Shown here: piece by piece, positions 23,181 through 32,940 of the stretch
How positions within the stretch are numbered: the first letter of the stretch is position 1
How the letters are laid out: each line of letters begins with the position of its first letter
NCBI GenBank assembly: GCA_024663395.1
Contig: JANFAH010000020.1
Location: 372,001 to 436,000 of the forward strand
Length of the DNA stretch: 64,000 nucleotides
Direction: 5' to 3'
Source of the DNA: Pisolithus tinctorius
Lineage: Eukaryota; Basidiomycota; Agaricomycetes; Boletales; Pisolithaceae
Notes under the pieces: generated by a model
Database searches by the model: none
The model's input: the letters and a program-made list of their open reading frames with translations, nothing else
What the model was told of the DNA's origin: nothing
Made by a program: the position numbers and the translations under genes

Positions 23181-24319
23181 TCCTTTCCAAGAGCCCTAGC
23201 AATGTTAACTAGAGCGACGGATGGACCAGCGAATTTTTCTTCATCGTCGCTTTCTTCTACCTCCACAATTTTGCAGATTTTCTTCACCTTCTTCTGGGGG
23301 GTTTTCCCTTTGTCTGGACATTCTCAGGAGAGATGTCCCTTATTTCTGCAACCGAAACATCTTCCTTCTTTGATGTGACGGTCTCGTTCTTCCTTGGAGA
23401 GTCTCACTCCATCTACGTCCATGGCGTTTGGATCTTTCTCTTCAGCAAAATTGTTCCTAGGGTGGAACATTTTCTTTTCTTTTCTTCCAAAAGTTTCATT
23501 GACCTTTCTCCACTTAGCGTCGAACTTTTGCACTTGGGTGTACCACTCAGTAATCCTGGTGGGAGTGGTTTCCATCATGTGGATTCGGTTCGCGATGAAA
23601 GGTTTGAGTCCTTGCGAGAAGAACTCAATCAAAGCGACGTCTTCCGTGATGGTAGAGTCGGCGGCAGCAGTTCGGAAATCGGTGATATATTGTTCGACCG
23701 ATTCTTTCTGTTTTAGGGTACGTAGTCTGGTGATGGCAGTACCCGCAGTGTCTGCGGAGGTGAATGAGGCTTTGAAGTCTTTTATAAAATCGGCAAAAGT
23801 GCCGAAACTCGGGGGGTTCTTTTCCAAAGACGTTTTCTGGAAGGTGGCAGCCCAGGAGCGGGCGACATCTTTCTTCATATACGACAGGGCGTAGACCACC
23901 TTTTTGGTGTCAGTGTCGTATAGTTCTTCGTTTACCAAGAGATAGGTCTGTACGGAGTACAGCCAGCTCATGGCATTCTTCTGGTTTCCATCAAAATCAG
24001 ACGGAGCACCAATCTTCAGTTCGGTAGCTTTGGTGGCATTGCCAACCGGTGCTTTCGACGATGAGCCAGACATCGTATTCTGCGGTGGGGGCGGAGGTGT
24101 AGGGAAGAGTGGTGGGGGACTTGGTTGGATGGGGGTACCAAGCGACGCGAGTGACTGGGAGAAAAGGTTCAAGAGAATTCCAGAGGTGAAACCTCTATCT
24201 GGCTGTTCAGGTTCATTGGAGGAGGTGTCTGTGACAGTGCTCTCCTGTTCTTCATCAGATGACGATTCTTCACGAGTGGGTCGCAATGGCGCCCAATGTC
24301 GGTTGTTTTGGGGGTTCGT
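23174..24319 (-). pseudogene. gag: Element 2 gag with one CCHC knuckle
   Basis: The capsid-type protein carries the retrotransposon-gag segment (WLYSVQTYLLVNEELYDTDT, FSQGLKPFIANRIHMM) and a C-terminal zinc knuckle CFGCRNKGHLS-stop-EC. The stop (TGA 23324-23326) replaces an arginine that element 4 still has (GHLSRDC). The likely start is at 24319, where element 4 reads ATG in a CACC context but element 2 reads ACG. The natural gag end is TGA at 23174-23176; element 3 has TAG at the same place, so a stop there is conserved and pol is entered in another frame. Gag packages the RNA into virus-like particles. Confidence 0.85.
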
Positions 24320-24359
24320 GGTGGTTCACTAAGCAGTGACCAATTCAGCCAAAGGCTGT

Positions 24360-24370
24360 AGACTTGAGCT
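24360..24370 (-). promoter_or_regulatory. Element 2 primer-binding site, self-priming type
   Basis: Minus-strand AGCTCAAGTCT begins 3 nt inside the 5' LTR. It does not start TGG like a usual tRNA-primed site. It is exactly complementary to AGACTTGAGCT at 24561-24551, the predicted 5' end of the element's own RNA, 33 nt after the first base of the LTR TATA box. This is the arrangement known for Tf1/sushi elements, which prime from their own transcript. The same 11-mer sits at the same place in elements 3 (46275-46285) and 4 (60573-60583). Confidence 0.75.
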
Positions 24371-24372
24371 TT

Positions 24373-24820
24373 TGTTACGCTCGACCAAAGTCAAGACGTA
24401 GGGAGAGCTCAAACGCAGACTAAAGTTTCTACTGAGCAACGGCTGCAGTAACCTCTGTAAACGACAGAGGATTTAAGGCAACGCCGGTAAGAGTGGTCCT
24501 GATTAGGGACACTGAGGGCGAAGTTCTGAGAACACTGCATATGATTGAGCAGCTCAAGTCTGGGTTTCCAGGACTTGAGCTGGCAGTTTAAATACTACAC
24601 AGAAGCGGACCATGAGGCGTCCACATGTAACGAGGTAACTATGCCATTGGTTGAACAATGACGACACATGTCCTAAGCATGTAACGAGCCAGTAACGCTA
24701 GTGGTGGAAATAGAGAGCCATCGGATCAGAGAGAAGACAGCTCTAAAAGGAAATCAAGTCCAACAGATCAAAACAAGGCAAACGTACAGTAAAAGGAAAA
24801 GTTAGGGGTGAAACATAACA
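24373..24820 (-). repeat. Element 2 right (5') LTR
   Basis: 448 bp, TGTTACG...CATAACA. The terminal GTAACA has become ATAACA by one transition. It contains the TATA-like box and hairpin listed next. Confidence 0.93.
24551..24594 (-). promoter_or_regulatory. Element 2 core promoter and LTR hairpin
   Basis: On the minus strand TATTTAAA (24594-24587) is followed by the inverted repeat AGCTCAAGTC (24581-24572) and GACTTGAGCT (24560-24551) with an 11-nt loop. The predicted RNA starts at 24561 with AGACTTGAGCT, which is both the right hairpin arm and the self-primer. Confidence 0.65.
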
Positions 24821-24990
24821 CAGTGAGTGTTAGCTTGCATGTTGCCTATTTAGTCGATCAGTGGCTCTTGTAGAGATATTATGTCCCATTTGTCTGCTAT
24901 TGGGCTGTGAATTAATGAGTGCATGGCTTTGTGGGAGGTATTGAGGTTCTGTTGCCAGATGCATAATTTTGTTAGTGTATTATGGTGTGT
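24821..24990 (-). pseudogene. LINE ORF2, first codons of endonuclease
   Basis: In the same frame as the end of ORF1, KLCIWQQNLNTSHKAMHSLI, WDIISLQEPLID and IGNMQANTH match the start of an APE-type endonuclease of fungal LINEs (WQQNLN, LQEP). The frame runs straight into element 2's LTR. Confidence 0.75.
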
Positions 24991-25008
24991 ATGGTGTTCA
25001 GACATTGG

Positions 25009-26816
25009 TTATGGGAAGGGTGGGATTGTGTTGCCTGGCAGGGGGTTTGTGACAGGGGTGGGGTTGGGGGGAGGCTGGGTCAGGGTAGGGGAAGGGATTG
25101 GGGGGAGTGGCAAATTATGTTGCATGTGGTGATGCATGAGGGGGCCTCCTCTGCCTCCTCTGATGTTGTTTTGGCTGCATCTAGGTAGTACGGTGTGGAA
25201 GACTGCCACCTCTCCCAATGTTGTCTGTCTAAGTTGGCCCTGGGTGGCAGGCTGCAGGTTTTGGGGTCTTGTTGGTATGATGGGGTTTGTTGGTCATGGG
25301 GGTAGTTCAACATGGGTCCACTCCTCCATGGTTGGGAAGTATGGCATTCAGTTTTCTGGGGTGCATTCATCCATGGCATGACATCTTCCTGCGAGGTCAG
25401 GGCAGTTTCTGTCAATGCTGGTGTGGGTGTCATTCTGACAATTGATGCAGTAGTTAGTGGTGGAAATGCAGTCTTGTGTATGGTGAGCCTGGGCGCATAC
25501 ACCACACGTGTCTGCAGTCTGTTTGCAGTCCCTGTCAAGATGCCTGATGCATTGGCACCTAAGGCATCTGATTGGCTCTTTTTTGTCTTTGTGTGGGCAT
25601 AGCCTGTCAAGGCCCCATTAGAGGCTGTCTCTAAGTAGCTGATTAGCAATTTCAGGGGAGGAGAGAGAGATGAGCACATGCACTACTTGTTGGTTGGGGG
25701 AGTGTTTGGCCAGGTCTTTGATCCATTTGATTTGAGCAATTGATTCATGCAGTATGTTGTTCTTGCTTTCCATTTCACAGAGAGTGTCTGGTAGTTCTGT
25801 GTTAGTCAAGACAGGGAGGAATGGGATTACTATGTTGAAGTGGTGGTTTTTGATCATAACCTCACTGCCTAGTTTCATGAGGAAAGTTGCTTTGTTGGTG
25901 GGTTCTTTAATCCATGCTACAGCTTCTTGGGTGTTGAGCTCTAGGAGTATTCTGTTGTTGCATAGCTGCATGATTGATTTGAGTTGGCTAGTTTGATCAC
26001 TTCTATTATGGATTCTCTTGATGACAAGTTGTTGAGGGTGGGATGATTGCTGCTGGGGTCGATCAGTAGTTGTCTCTCTTTTACAGTGGCATGGGCCTTA
26101 GCATATTCCAGTGATAAGTGTTTGCCCAGTGGGATTTGGTTGGAGTTGGTTGCTGTCATTGCTAGGGCATCCCTGTATGGCATGTGGATTGTAGGGGGAG
26201 GTGTGTGGTTCTTGAGTAGATTTTTCATATCTTCCATTGTTGTCTTCATCATGTTTATGTCTGCAATTATGTTATGAACCTCCCCTTCCAGGTGGTGGGT
26301 ATCTGCACTACCAGTTGTGTTGGTGATTAATTCCATTTTTTCAACAAGGTTGTTGTTCAGCAAGTCTGTGTTCTCATTGATTTTTTCTAGTTTGTTGGCA
26401 GTCATAAGGATCTTGGCTATCTGTGGGGAGATGGCCATGATGACTGAGTTTTCTATGCTGGTTGATACGGCTTTGACGACAGTGTCAGCAATCACTGATA
26501 TAGCTAGTTCCCTGACTAAGTACACTGCAGCTCTGATGGCTGACCTTAGTGTATTATTCACTCCTTTGGTTTGCAAGATGTAGAATAGTGCATATGAGAT
26601 GTGTTCAGGGGTGGCTGGTTTGCCTTGGACCATGTATAGTTGGTCCAGATATGATCTGGCCAATTCTACATTTTTTATTTCAGCTTCTGGGTCATTGATT
26701 ATGTTGTCTAGGGAGAATCTGCTGCTCCTGGTGGATTTACCAGTTAGGCCAGGGCCTGATGCATGAGGTGCTTGCAGGGGTCCTGGCATGGTGTGGGAAT
26801 TTGACCTCAAGGACAT
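25009..26816 (-). pseudogene. LINE ORF1 (nucleic-acid-binding protein with three zinc knuckles)
   Basis: The N-terminal part (26816-25941) is a helical protein with a long polar stretch. The middle part (25971-25618, other frame) contains NNRILLELNTQEAVAWI, typical of LINE ORF1 RNA-binding regions. After an in-frame TAA at 25618 the same frame shows three knuckles: CLRCQCIRHLDRDC, CGVCAQAHHTQDC and CINCQNDTHTSIDRNC. A MPYFPTMEEW-like segment and a Pro-rich tail follow. One frame change (near 25950) and stops break the gene. ORF1 proteins bind the element RNA. Confidence 0.78.
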
Positions 26817-27477
26817 TCATCCTGTCGAGGTCATGCAGTGGGGGTTGTGGTGTATCAAGAGTGCAGTAAGTGAGCAGCAGTTCTGGTTGTGGTTCTGAGA
26901 ACTGGTGGGGTGTTTGTTTATCGTCGCAGTTCCTGTGATGGGCTCTACTTTTTCCTAGCTGGTGCAATGAGTCCTGGTGAAAATTTTTCTTTCAGGGTCC
27001 TGGTTGGGGTGCCATGCAGAGCAGAGTCAAGGAGCATCTAGCTTGAAGTTTACAGCCAGTGAGAGTGAGTCAGAGGATGAGCTTGAACATGATGATGCCA
27101 CATTCCAAGTCATGGGTGTTGGTGAGGCTGATCTCTGTGCTCAGTTGGTCAACCTTGCCATAAGTGCTGGTGATGACCCTCTTGGTGAGACTTGGTTACC
27201 TCTGAGAGAAGCAAAGTGTGCTGCCCAATGAAAGCAGTCACTCAGATGCCCCAAGGAATACAAGGGAATACAAGAAGGGTCCTGATGTCTGTTAGATTTG
27301 GCAAGTCATACATAGTCCTTTCTGAACATGTCCACTCCAAGACATGAGAATTACTTTCCATTTTAAGGCTTTCACACTTTACATTACTATTGACCATGCA
27401 ATTAACTTTTGTGCCCTTGTGTTTATTGTATTCATTGTGTCTTGCACTTATGTGCATGTTTCTTATTACTTACAAAC

Positions 27478-27568
27478 AATGTAGCATGTCTCATAATGAG
27501 ACCACCCTTGACATGTAAACTCCAGTTTCAACACCTGAGTGTCTCAGCCTTGTTACACCTAGAGGTAT
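27478..27568. repeat. Short relative of the 17.5-18.0 kb repeat ends
   Basis: TGTAGCATGTCTCATAATGA and CAACACCTGAGTGTCTCA closely match words outside the MITE arms near 17557 and 17958, here only about 50 bp apart. It may be an internally deleted copy of the same repeat. Confidence 0.4.
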
Positions 27569-27597
27569 ATAGTTTTGGACTATACTTTGTTCACCTC

Positions 27598-27707
27598 AGA
27601 CATTGTCACTACTTGCACATGACTAAGATTATTTCATATAGGTGAATCTATCAGATGTTGTCACTACTCGCACATGACTGAGATTATTTCATATAGATAT
27701 ATCTGTG
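27598..27707. repeat. Tandem duplication, 2 x 55 bp
   Basis: Two adjacent 55-bp units share TTGTCACTACT, GCACATGACT and GATTATTTCATATAG and differ mostly by transitions. Confidence 0.8.
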
Positions 27708-29560
27708 AATGTCCATCAGCTCTCACAGAAAGCCATGATGTTCATTGAAGTGGTTCTTAATCCTACCTTATATAGGGTCAATAACATGTTACCACACCCT
27801 AAGTACCACATTCAATCTAACCAAAATTTTGGCCACCCTAAAAAGTCATGGGAATCCAGAATCAAAATCATTGTGTTTGTCTGTCCACAACTGTACCACA
27901 GAACATGATAAATAAATAGTGTAATAAAATATCAATATCCTGTTCCACCATGGAGCATTATAAACTGTGAAGTAAGCATGTTATATGTAGAGGTGTTGTG
28001 AAGGTTCTGAGCTGTTCAGTTATTGTCAGACTGCTGCCTACTGCAAATACAGTGCTGAACTCCCCATTTCTTGCATGAACTGCCTTGTGCTCTTTCACTT
28101 TCAAAAGTGGACTGAGGACATTCATGAGTGGTGGGGGTGCTATCAGAGGCTACTCTTTCTCTAGTCAGTCAGGGCAACCATGGATTTTGGACTATCCTGT
28201 TCTACCACAGAACATTATAATGTGTGTCATCAATGTGTTGTTGCAAGAAAAAACAACAAAGGACACAGAATACTCAAGTATAAAAAGTCAGGTGGCACAT
28301 ATCATGACTGACTGAGGTTTATTCCATGAGATAAGATCATGTGACAGCATGTGATGGGGTGGTTGAGCAAGGACAAGCAGTGATAGCATTGATGGTTACA
28401 GGTGCCACTTATCATGTTCTGTGGTACAACAGGACACTTTAATACACTCTTTATTTATCATGTTCTCTGGGAGACAAAACAGTGTGATTTGATTGAAAAT
28501 ATTTAGCATGTTAATATGGAATCTCAGTAGCAACATAACAAATATTGTTTCAAATGTCATGTTTATGAAGTAAACATTGAGCCAATAATCTGATGCTTTA
28601 TGGGTCAACATTGAAAGACTTGGTTAAAGGTTATTAGTATTATCACATACAAAACATTTATCATTTACTTGTGATGTTCTATGTAACATCACATGTTCTC
28701 TAATGACCAGTGTGTTTAAATTATTTCATGGTACAACATTTGATTAACCAATTACATAACATGCAGAAAACAGTACTAATATTTTTTTTGATGATTGTTT
28801 TTGGTTTTTGGTGGTGGGTCATAGTAATTGTTTTTCACCAGCAAAACATTGGAAATCTCCTGTGCCATGTTTTCTGTCAGAAAAGCCATTCAATACATAA
28901 GATTGTTTCTGCTTGTTTAAGCAGAGAGCATGTGATAAAAAAGAGTATCTTTTAACAGAATTTTTTTTCCCATGTTTGTGCAAAGAAAATTGTAAAATGC
29001 TTGCTGTGTAAGATGTACCAAGTAGTTTATGTGTTTGTTGAGTTTTGAGCCCTCCAGGGCTAGGCCCATGTACATCAGTTCTTGATCATAACCCATAAAG
29101 CTAATATGGTCATAGTCAGTGCACAGCATCTTCTACCCTACCTCCTGAGGTTTGTAAGTTACTGACACTCAGCACTGCATTTTTTGTGTTTGATAAATCA
29201 GTGCCTCAACCATTCAAAATCAATGTTGTGGAATGTGTTCACCATGTGAGTGGAACTTCTGTCTCCCCCACATTTTCTGGCTGACTGAGTGGGACATGAA
29301 CAGTGCCAGTATGGAAGGCATTGTTGAACCATGAGGCAAGTCAACCAATTGCTAATCATATGATTTCACTGACCCTTCATGGGGTTCAGAGTCTCAGACT
29401 AGTCTTCTCAATGGAAGGAGAACTAACTATGTTTAGACTAATAGTCTGCCATCATGAGCTGTGCAAATCAGTGCAGGCAGTCATCCAGCACATAGCAAAG
29501 TATATTAGTGGTATGCACATGTATGCATTCAGGTGTGTCACCTCACAAATGTCCTCGACG

Positions 29561-30758
29561 ATGGATCCTGAGGCTACCATTATTGCATTCGTAGGCGCCA
29601 TCCGTCCAGCCCTCTACTATATCCTTGTAATGACTGCTTTCTCTGCCTGTCTGTTTACCCTCTTTGTGGTCCTTATTGCCGTCTCAGCCAAAGAGTCTCG
29701 ATGCCGCCTGGCATTCTGGCTAAATGCACTTGCTATTTGACATGTCATAACCATGGGTGTATTGATAGGCTGGGCCACTGTGGAGCCCATTTTAAGCCCA
29801 TTTAGCCAGGTGCCAGTGGGTGTCTTGATTTCTCTAGTCGTCTTCCTTTTCTACTCGCCATTACTGTATGACTCGATATTGTCGACTCGCCTCTTTGCGG
29901 TCTATCCCCTCGGCAGCATGCCTGCTGCGACTCCAGTAAAGATATTTGCCTTCCCATTCTGCATCGAATGTGCTCGAGTGGCCGTTATCATGGGTTTTTT
30001 CATCGACGTTTGGTTTCATACCTGGGTAATATTTTGCACAGACCATTGCCATTTATAGTTACACTTGGTCTGGGATGAACAGCGAAGCTGTCCTTCAGGA
30101 TGAGACCACCAACTGGTTCCGTGACCCTTACATGACCTCTGAGTAGACGATGCAAATTGCCGACAACTTGTAAGTTGGTATCCCTCTGCTATGTGACCCA
30201 TTGAACATCCTTTCTAGGTACTCCATCAGCTTTTTCCTTTACAACCTCCACGTCCACACATCTTCAATAAAAGGAGGTGAGCACACCACCTTGCTCCTCT
30301 GTGGGGGTGTGAATAACTCGTGGATTTCCCGACATGCAGCGGGCGGCATTGCAGACCGTATCTGCCGAATCGTCTATATATCTGTCACCAATTGTGTCTT
30401 CCCTGTTGTCTTTAACATTGCACAAATCATCTTTATCACGACTGATCGGTCCCCCACTACCAGCGCCGTGCTACTCTTGATCAACAGCTATGTAACTGTC
30501 ATGGGGGTAATGTGCGCAACACTGTGGTCCTCGGGATCAGAGTGGGTTCGGACTCGCAACGAACCATTACCTGAACGCATGCTCAACTCGCGTAAACCAA
30601 ACTTTGGAAGAGATCATGTTGCTGGCAGGGAGAGTGGGAGCTCTGTTGTATCAGTAGGTAAAGGGTTTTTCACACACGACGCAACGGGCTTGGACACTGG
30701 GATGGGTACCAAACAACTCACCACCCCGGAGAAAGAGAATAAGTATATTTTGGTATGA
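29561..30758 (+). pseudogene. Basidiomycete 7-TM membrane protein, two nonsense mutations
   Basis: Starts MDPEATIIAFVGAIRPALYY (ATG 29561; another in-frame ATG at 29549). Seven hydrophobic segments can be read: ALYYILVMTAFSACLF, NALAI..HVITMGVLIGW, VGVLISLVVFLFYSP, FPFCIECARVAVIMGFF, SISFFLYNLHVH, NCVFPVVFNIAQIIFI and LLLINSYVTVMGVMCATLW. A GSEWVRTRNEP tail follows the last helix. It is a receptor-like topology seen in an uncharacterised basidiomycete family; no ligand or function is known to me. TGA at 29738-29740 breaks helix 2 and TAG at 30144-30146 (where TGG is expected, MTSE-W-TMQIADN) breaks the next loop. Introns: 30170-30217 is clear, 30277-30339 is optional (63 bp, in frame), and one near 30020-30070 is unresolved. 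It appears recently inactivated. Confidence 0.72.
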
Positions 30759-31320
30759 CTTATCGGTCCCATTCACGGCGCACCGGCAAGCTTGGACGAT
30801 GGTTGACGGCGCTCATGGATCGATGAGCTGTGTATGCGTGGCACTATTGTATGTATACGAAGTAACTTGTTCTGTACTACGATCCACGGGAGGGAGACAA
30901 AATCAGCAACCTATGCATGCAATACTATGCTTATCCTCGATGCCGGACAAAGGTGCACTTGCAGAGATTCAGCTCGTGGTATGCACCAGTATATGTGGTG
31001 CTCCTAGGCCACTTTCGAGGGTCTCACACCAGCTTCCTGTACGTCCTTCCTACTGACCAATTTAGTTGACTTCAGGACTTCAACATGCGCAGAACAAGGA
31101 CACAGACCTCTATAACCAATCACCTCTTATACATACGTTAATGCAGAGAACACGGTCACAAATATACAGGTGGGCACAACCTGTTATTTCAACAAGTGTT
31201 GTGAGTGAGCGTGTCGTGACTGAAGAGAGATACATGAAACAAACTATTGTATGGCATTGATTTTGGGAGGTTGAGAATCACATTATAACATGCCTATCAT
31301 CTTTTGGTCGATGAGCCAGC
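30759..31320. other. Intergenic, no gene recognised
   Basis: Only short unconvincing frames; CpG present at ordinary frequency. Confidence 0.4.
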
Positions 31321-31329
31321 GGCAAGCTG

Positions 31330-31672
31330 GCAGGTCAAGCATGGCAGCCCTCATCCCAATTACCACTCTTCTGCTCCTTCTCATCCTGCCACTGAGAAAA
31401 GCCTTCCATATGACCGCCCTGCGCCGCAGCATTTTGTCGGACAATGGTTCGTTGCGAGGTTGAGCCCACCACTGAAAACCAGAGTATTACGCTTGCCACA
31501 TGCACACGGTGGTGACATAGTTGTTGATCAGGGCTAGTAGCCCGGCACCGGTAGTGGGGAAATGATCAGTCGCGATAAATGTGAGTAGTGCAGTGTTGAA
31601 CACGGGAGGGAAGACGGATCGAGCCATGTCTGTAGCAAAATCTGTGACTGGTTGCTCACGTTTCGAACGCAA
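31330..31672 (-). pseudogene. Antisense fragment of the same 7-TM family
   Basis: The minus-strand frame FATDMARSVFPPVFNTALLT...TDHFPTTGAGLLALINNYVTT matches helices 6-7 of the gene at 29561-30758. In the next frame PRNEP-type residues matching the WVRTRNEP tail follow. It is a truncated, frameshifted paralogue in inverted orientation about 0.6 kb from its relative. Confidence 0.6.
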
Positions 31673-32196
31673 GACGACTTACTGACGAAAGCGCTCAGGT
31701 CCACAAAGAACTAAGAAAAGTGCATAACGCTGTCACTTGGAAATCAGAGGCTTACGAGTGCCCCAGTAGAGATCCCACAGTTATTACGGTCGGCGATGTT
31801 AGGGAACTGTGGCGTTTCTTGGTGCACCCAAAAGTTAAGACGACTCATAAAGAATCCTGTGAAGACACAGGGTTGGCGAAACGCTCGATAACCGGTCCTT
31901 CGTCAGTCGTATGCTTCGCTCATTTTCTTAACTCTCCTTCCTGCAATGTGTGTGGCGGAGTCTGAGCGAATGTACTAAAAGCCAATTTTCCGCAGGAGGT
32001 ATCGAGGGTGATCTACCCTAGTAGATACGGGCTACTTCCTGTGTGTTATCCCCTCTTTGACACACTTGTCGGCTGTTACCGTCCAAATTGCATTATCAGC
32101 TGAGTCTTCGCCGACGCCTGTCTTTATCCAGTATAGTAAAGTATTTTACGTGACACCCCTTCCGGGGGTGGACACTGCGAAGGCCGAAGCTATTTC
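31673..32196. other. Intergenic, no gene recognised
   Basis: No frame with recognisable content. Confidence 0.4.
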
Positions 32197-32596
32197 GTGA
32201 GGAAATGGAAAGGTGTCCTAGCCTCCGACATATCACATGACATCACGTGGCATACCGCCGGTATTCCAAATTTGCAACTACGTTACTCCAGGAAAAACAG
32301 GTGTCTGCGACGGAGTGTGGCCGACATCCAAATGGTCGCGATACGAGAATCCACGATATCCGAGGAGAGACAGTGGACCCTCAATACGAAGTTACGCAAT
32401 GCGATACGACAATGTTATTGCGAATGGGTGGAGTGGGCAGAGGAAATGGACTATTGATTTGGACGAGCGGTACAAGATCGTTGGGATGAGTAAGACGACT
32501 TCCACTGGAACTACGACAGCGACCTTCGAGGATACGAGAGGATACACGATGTGCAAGGAGCGCTGGGGCTACACCCCAATGGGCTCGACGGCCTGA
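32197..32596 (+). other. Uncharacterised open frames
   Basis: All three forward frames are open for 240-360 bases here. The longest (32237-32596, 119 codons) is hydrophilic and Arg/Tyr-rich (SYAMRYDNVIANGWSGQRKW) with no family I recognise. It may be an exon of an unknown gene, or stop-poor by composition. Confidence 0.25.
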
Positions 32597-32714
32597 GGTT
32601 TAGCTTTTGCCTTGTAGCATCTTACCTACAGCAACGACGTTCTAGGGAATACGAAGTTCCAAGCCATGAGACGTCCACAGTACGAGGATTCAGATCAGGA
32701 CGGTCCACAACCAT

Positions 32715-32940
32715 GTCCCTTCAGAAAGATATCTACCTTGTCATCGGCGGAAGCAGTTGTATGTTGACACATCGTCGAACACCTGGTGAGGGGAGACTCC
32801 GTCACTCCGTCTCCGTGTTGGATATCGTACAAAGGCACCGTAATGTCCCGTTTTATACGGGCAACGCCACAAACAAATGGGACGTGTTGAATTTATTGAA
32901 AAAATGTCAAACCAAGTTCCAAATTCTAAAGGAGTTGTAG
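32715..32940 (+). pseudogene. N-terminal fragment of ERG26-like sterol-4-alpha-carboxylate 3-dehydrogenase
   Basis: MSLQKDIYLVIGGSS is the start of an NAD(P)-binding Rossmann domain. After a frame change IVEHLVRGDSV, and then back in the first frame SVSVLDIVQRHRNVPFYTGN, follow in the order expected for the 3-beta-HSD/ERG26 family of sterol C4 demethylation. Two compensating indels and an end at 32940 with no catalytic YxxxK part show a dead N-terminal fragment. The functional gene must lie elsewhere. Confidence 0.6.

Larger units (their letters stand above)
17986..24820 (-). mobile_element. Element 2: full-length Ty3/gypsy chromovirus
   Basis: An LTR-to-LTR retrotransposon on the minus strand, 6,835 bp. 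Order in its own sense: 5' LTR (24373-24820), self-priming-type PBS, gag, PR, RT, RNase H, integrase, chromodomain, zinc-knuckle region, polypurine tract, 3' LTR (17986-18432). The two LTRs differ at roughly a dozen sites, nearly all C/T or G/A transitions. The flanking 5-mers CAAAC and CAGTG do not match, so there is no target-site duplication. Coding regions carry at least five TGA stops that look like mutated CGA arginine codons. It is the least CpG-depleted member of the family formed by elements 2-4. Confidence 0.95.
24821..26967 (-). mobile_element. Tad1-like LINE (non-LTR retrotransposon), 5' part
   Basis: Minus-strand LINE remnant with ORF1 and the first codons of ORF2, truncated exactly at the right end of element 2. 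CpG is nearly absent. The 5' limit is not defined by sequence; upstream leader-like sequence extends to about 26967. The remainder of ORF2 (endonuclease, RT) is not present in the window, not even on the far side of element 2. Confidence 0.8.
26968..29548. other. CpG-free repeat-derived DNA, no gene recognised
   Basis: AT-rich, almost devoid of CpG. An 84-codon frame at 26977-27231 (+) has an acidic stretch (ESESEDELEHDDATFQVMG) that could be a decayed transposon protein. The rest has only short frames. Repeated words related to CTGT(A/T)CCACAGAACAT occur near 27893, 27945, 28195 and inverted near 28430. A palindrome GTGATGTTCTATGTAACATCAC lies near 28671. Confidence 0.5.

Noticed and set aside
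23174..23326. Whether TGA at 23324 is a programmed readthrough stop within the gag knuckle
   Set aside because: Element 4 has Arg and element 3 has Gln at this position, and the other stops in element 2 show the same CGA-to-TGA pattern, so mutation is simpler.
32197..32596. Claiming the triple open frame as a gene
   Set aside because: Three simultaneous open frames can arise from stop-poor composition, and no homology or splice evidence was seen; it is kept only as a low-confidence note.
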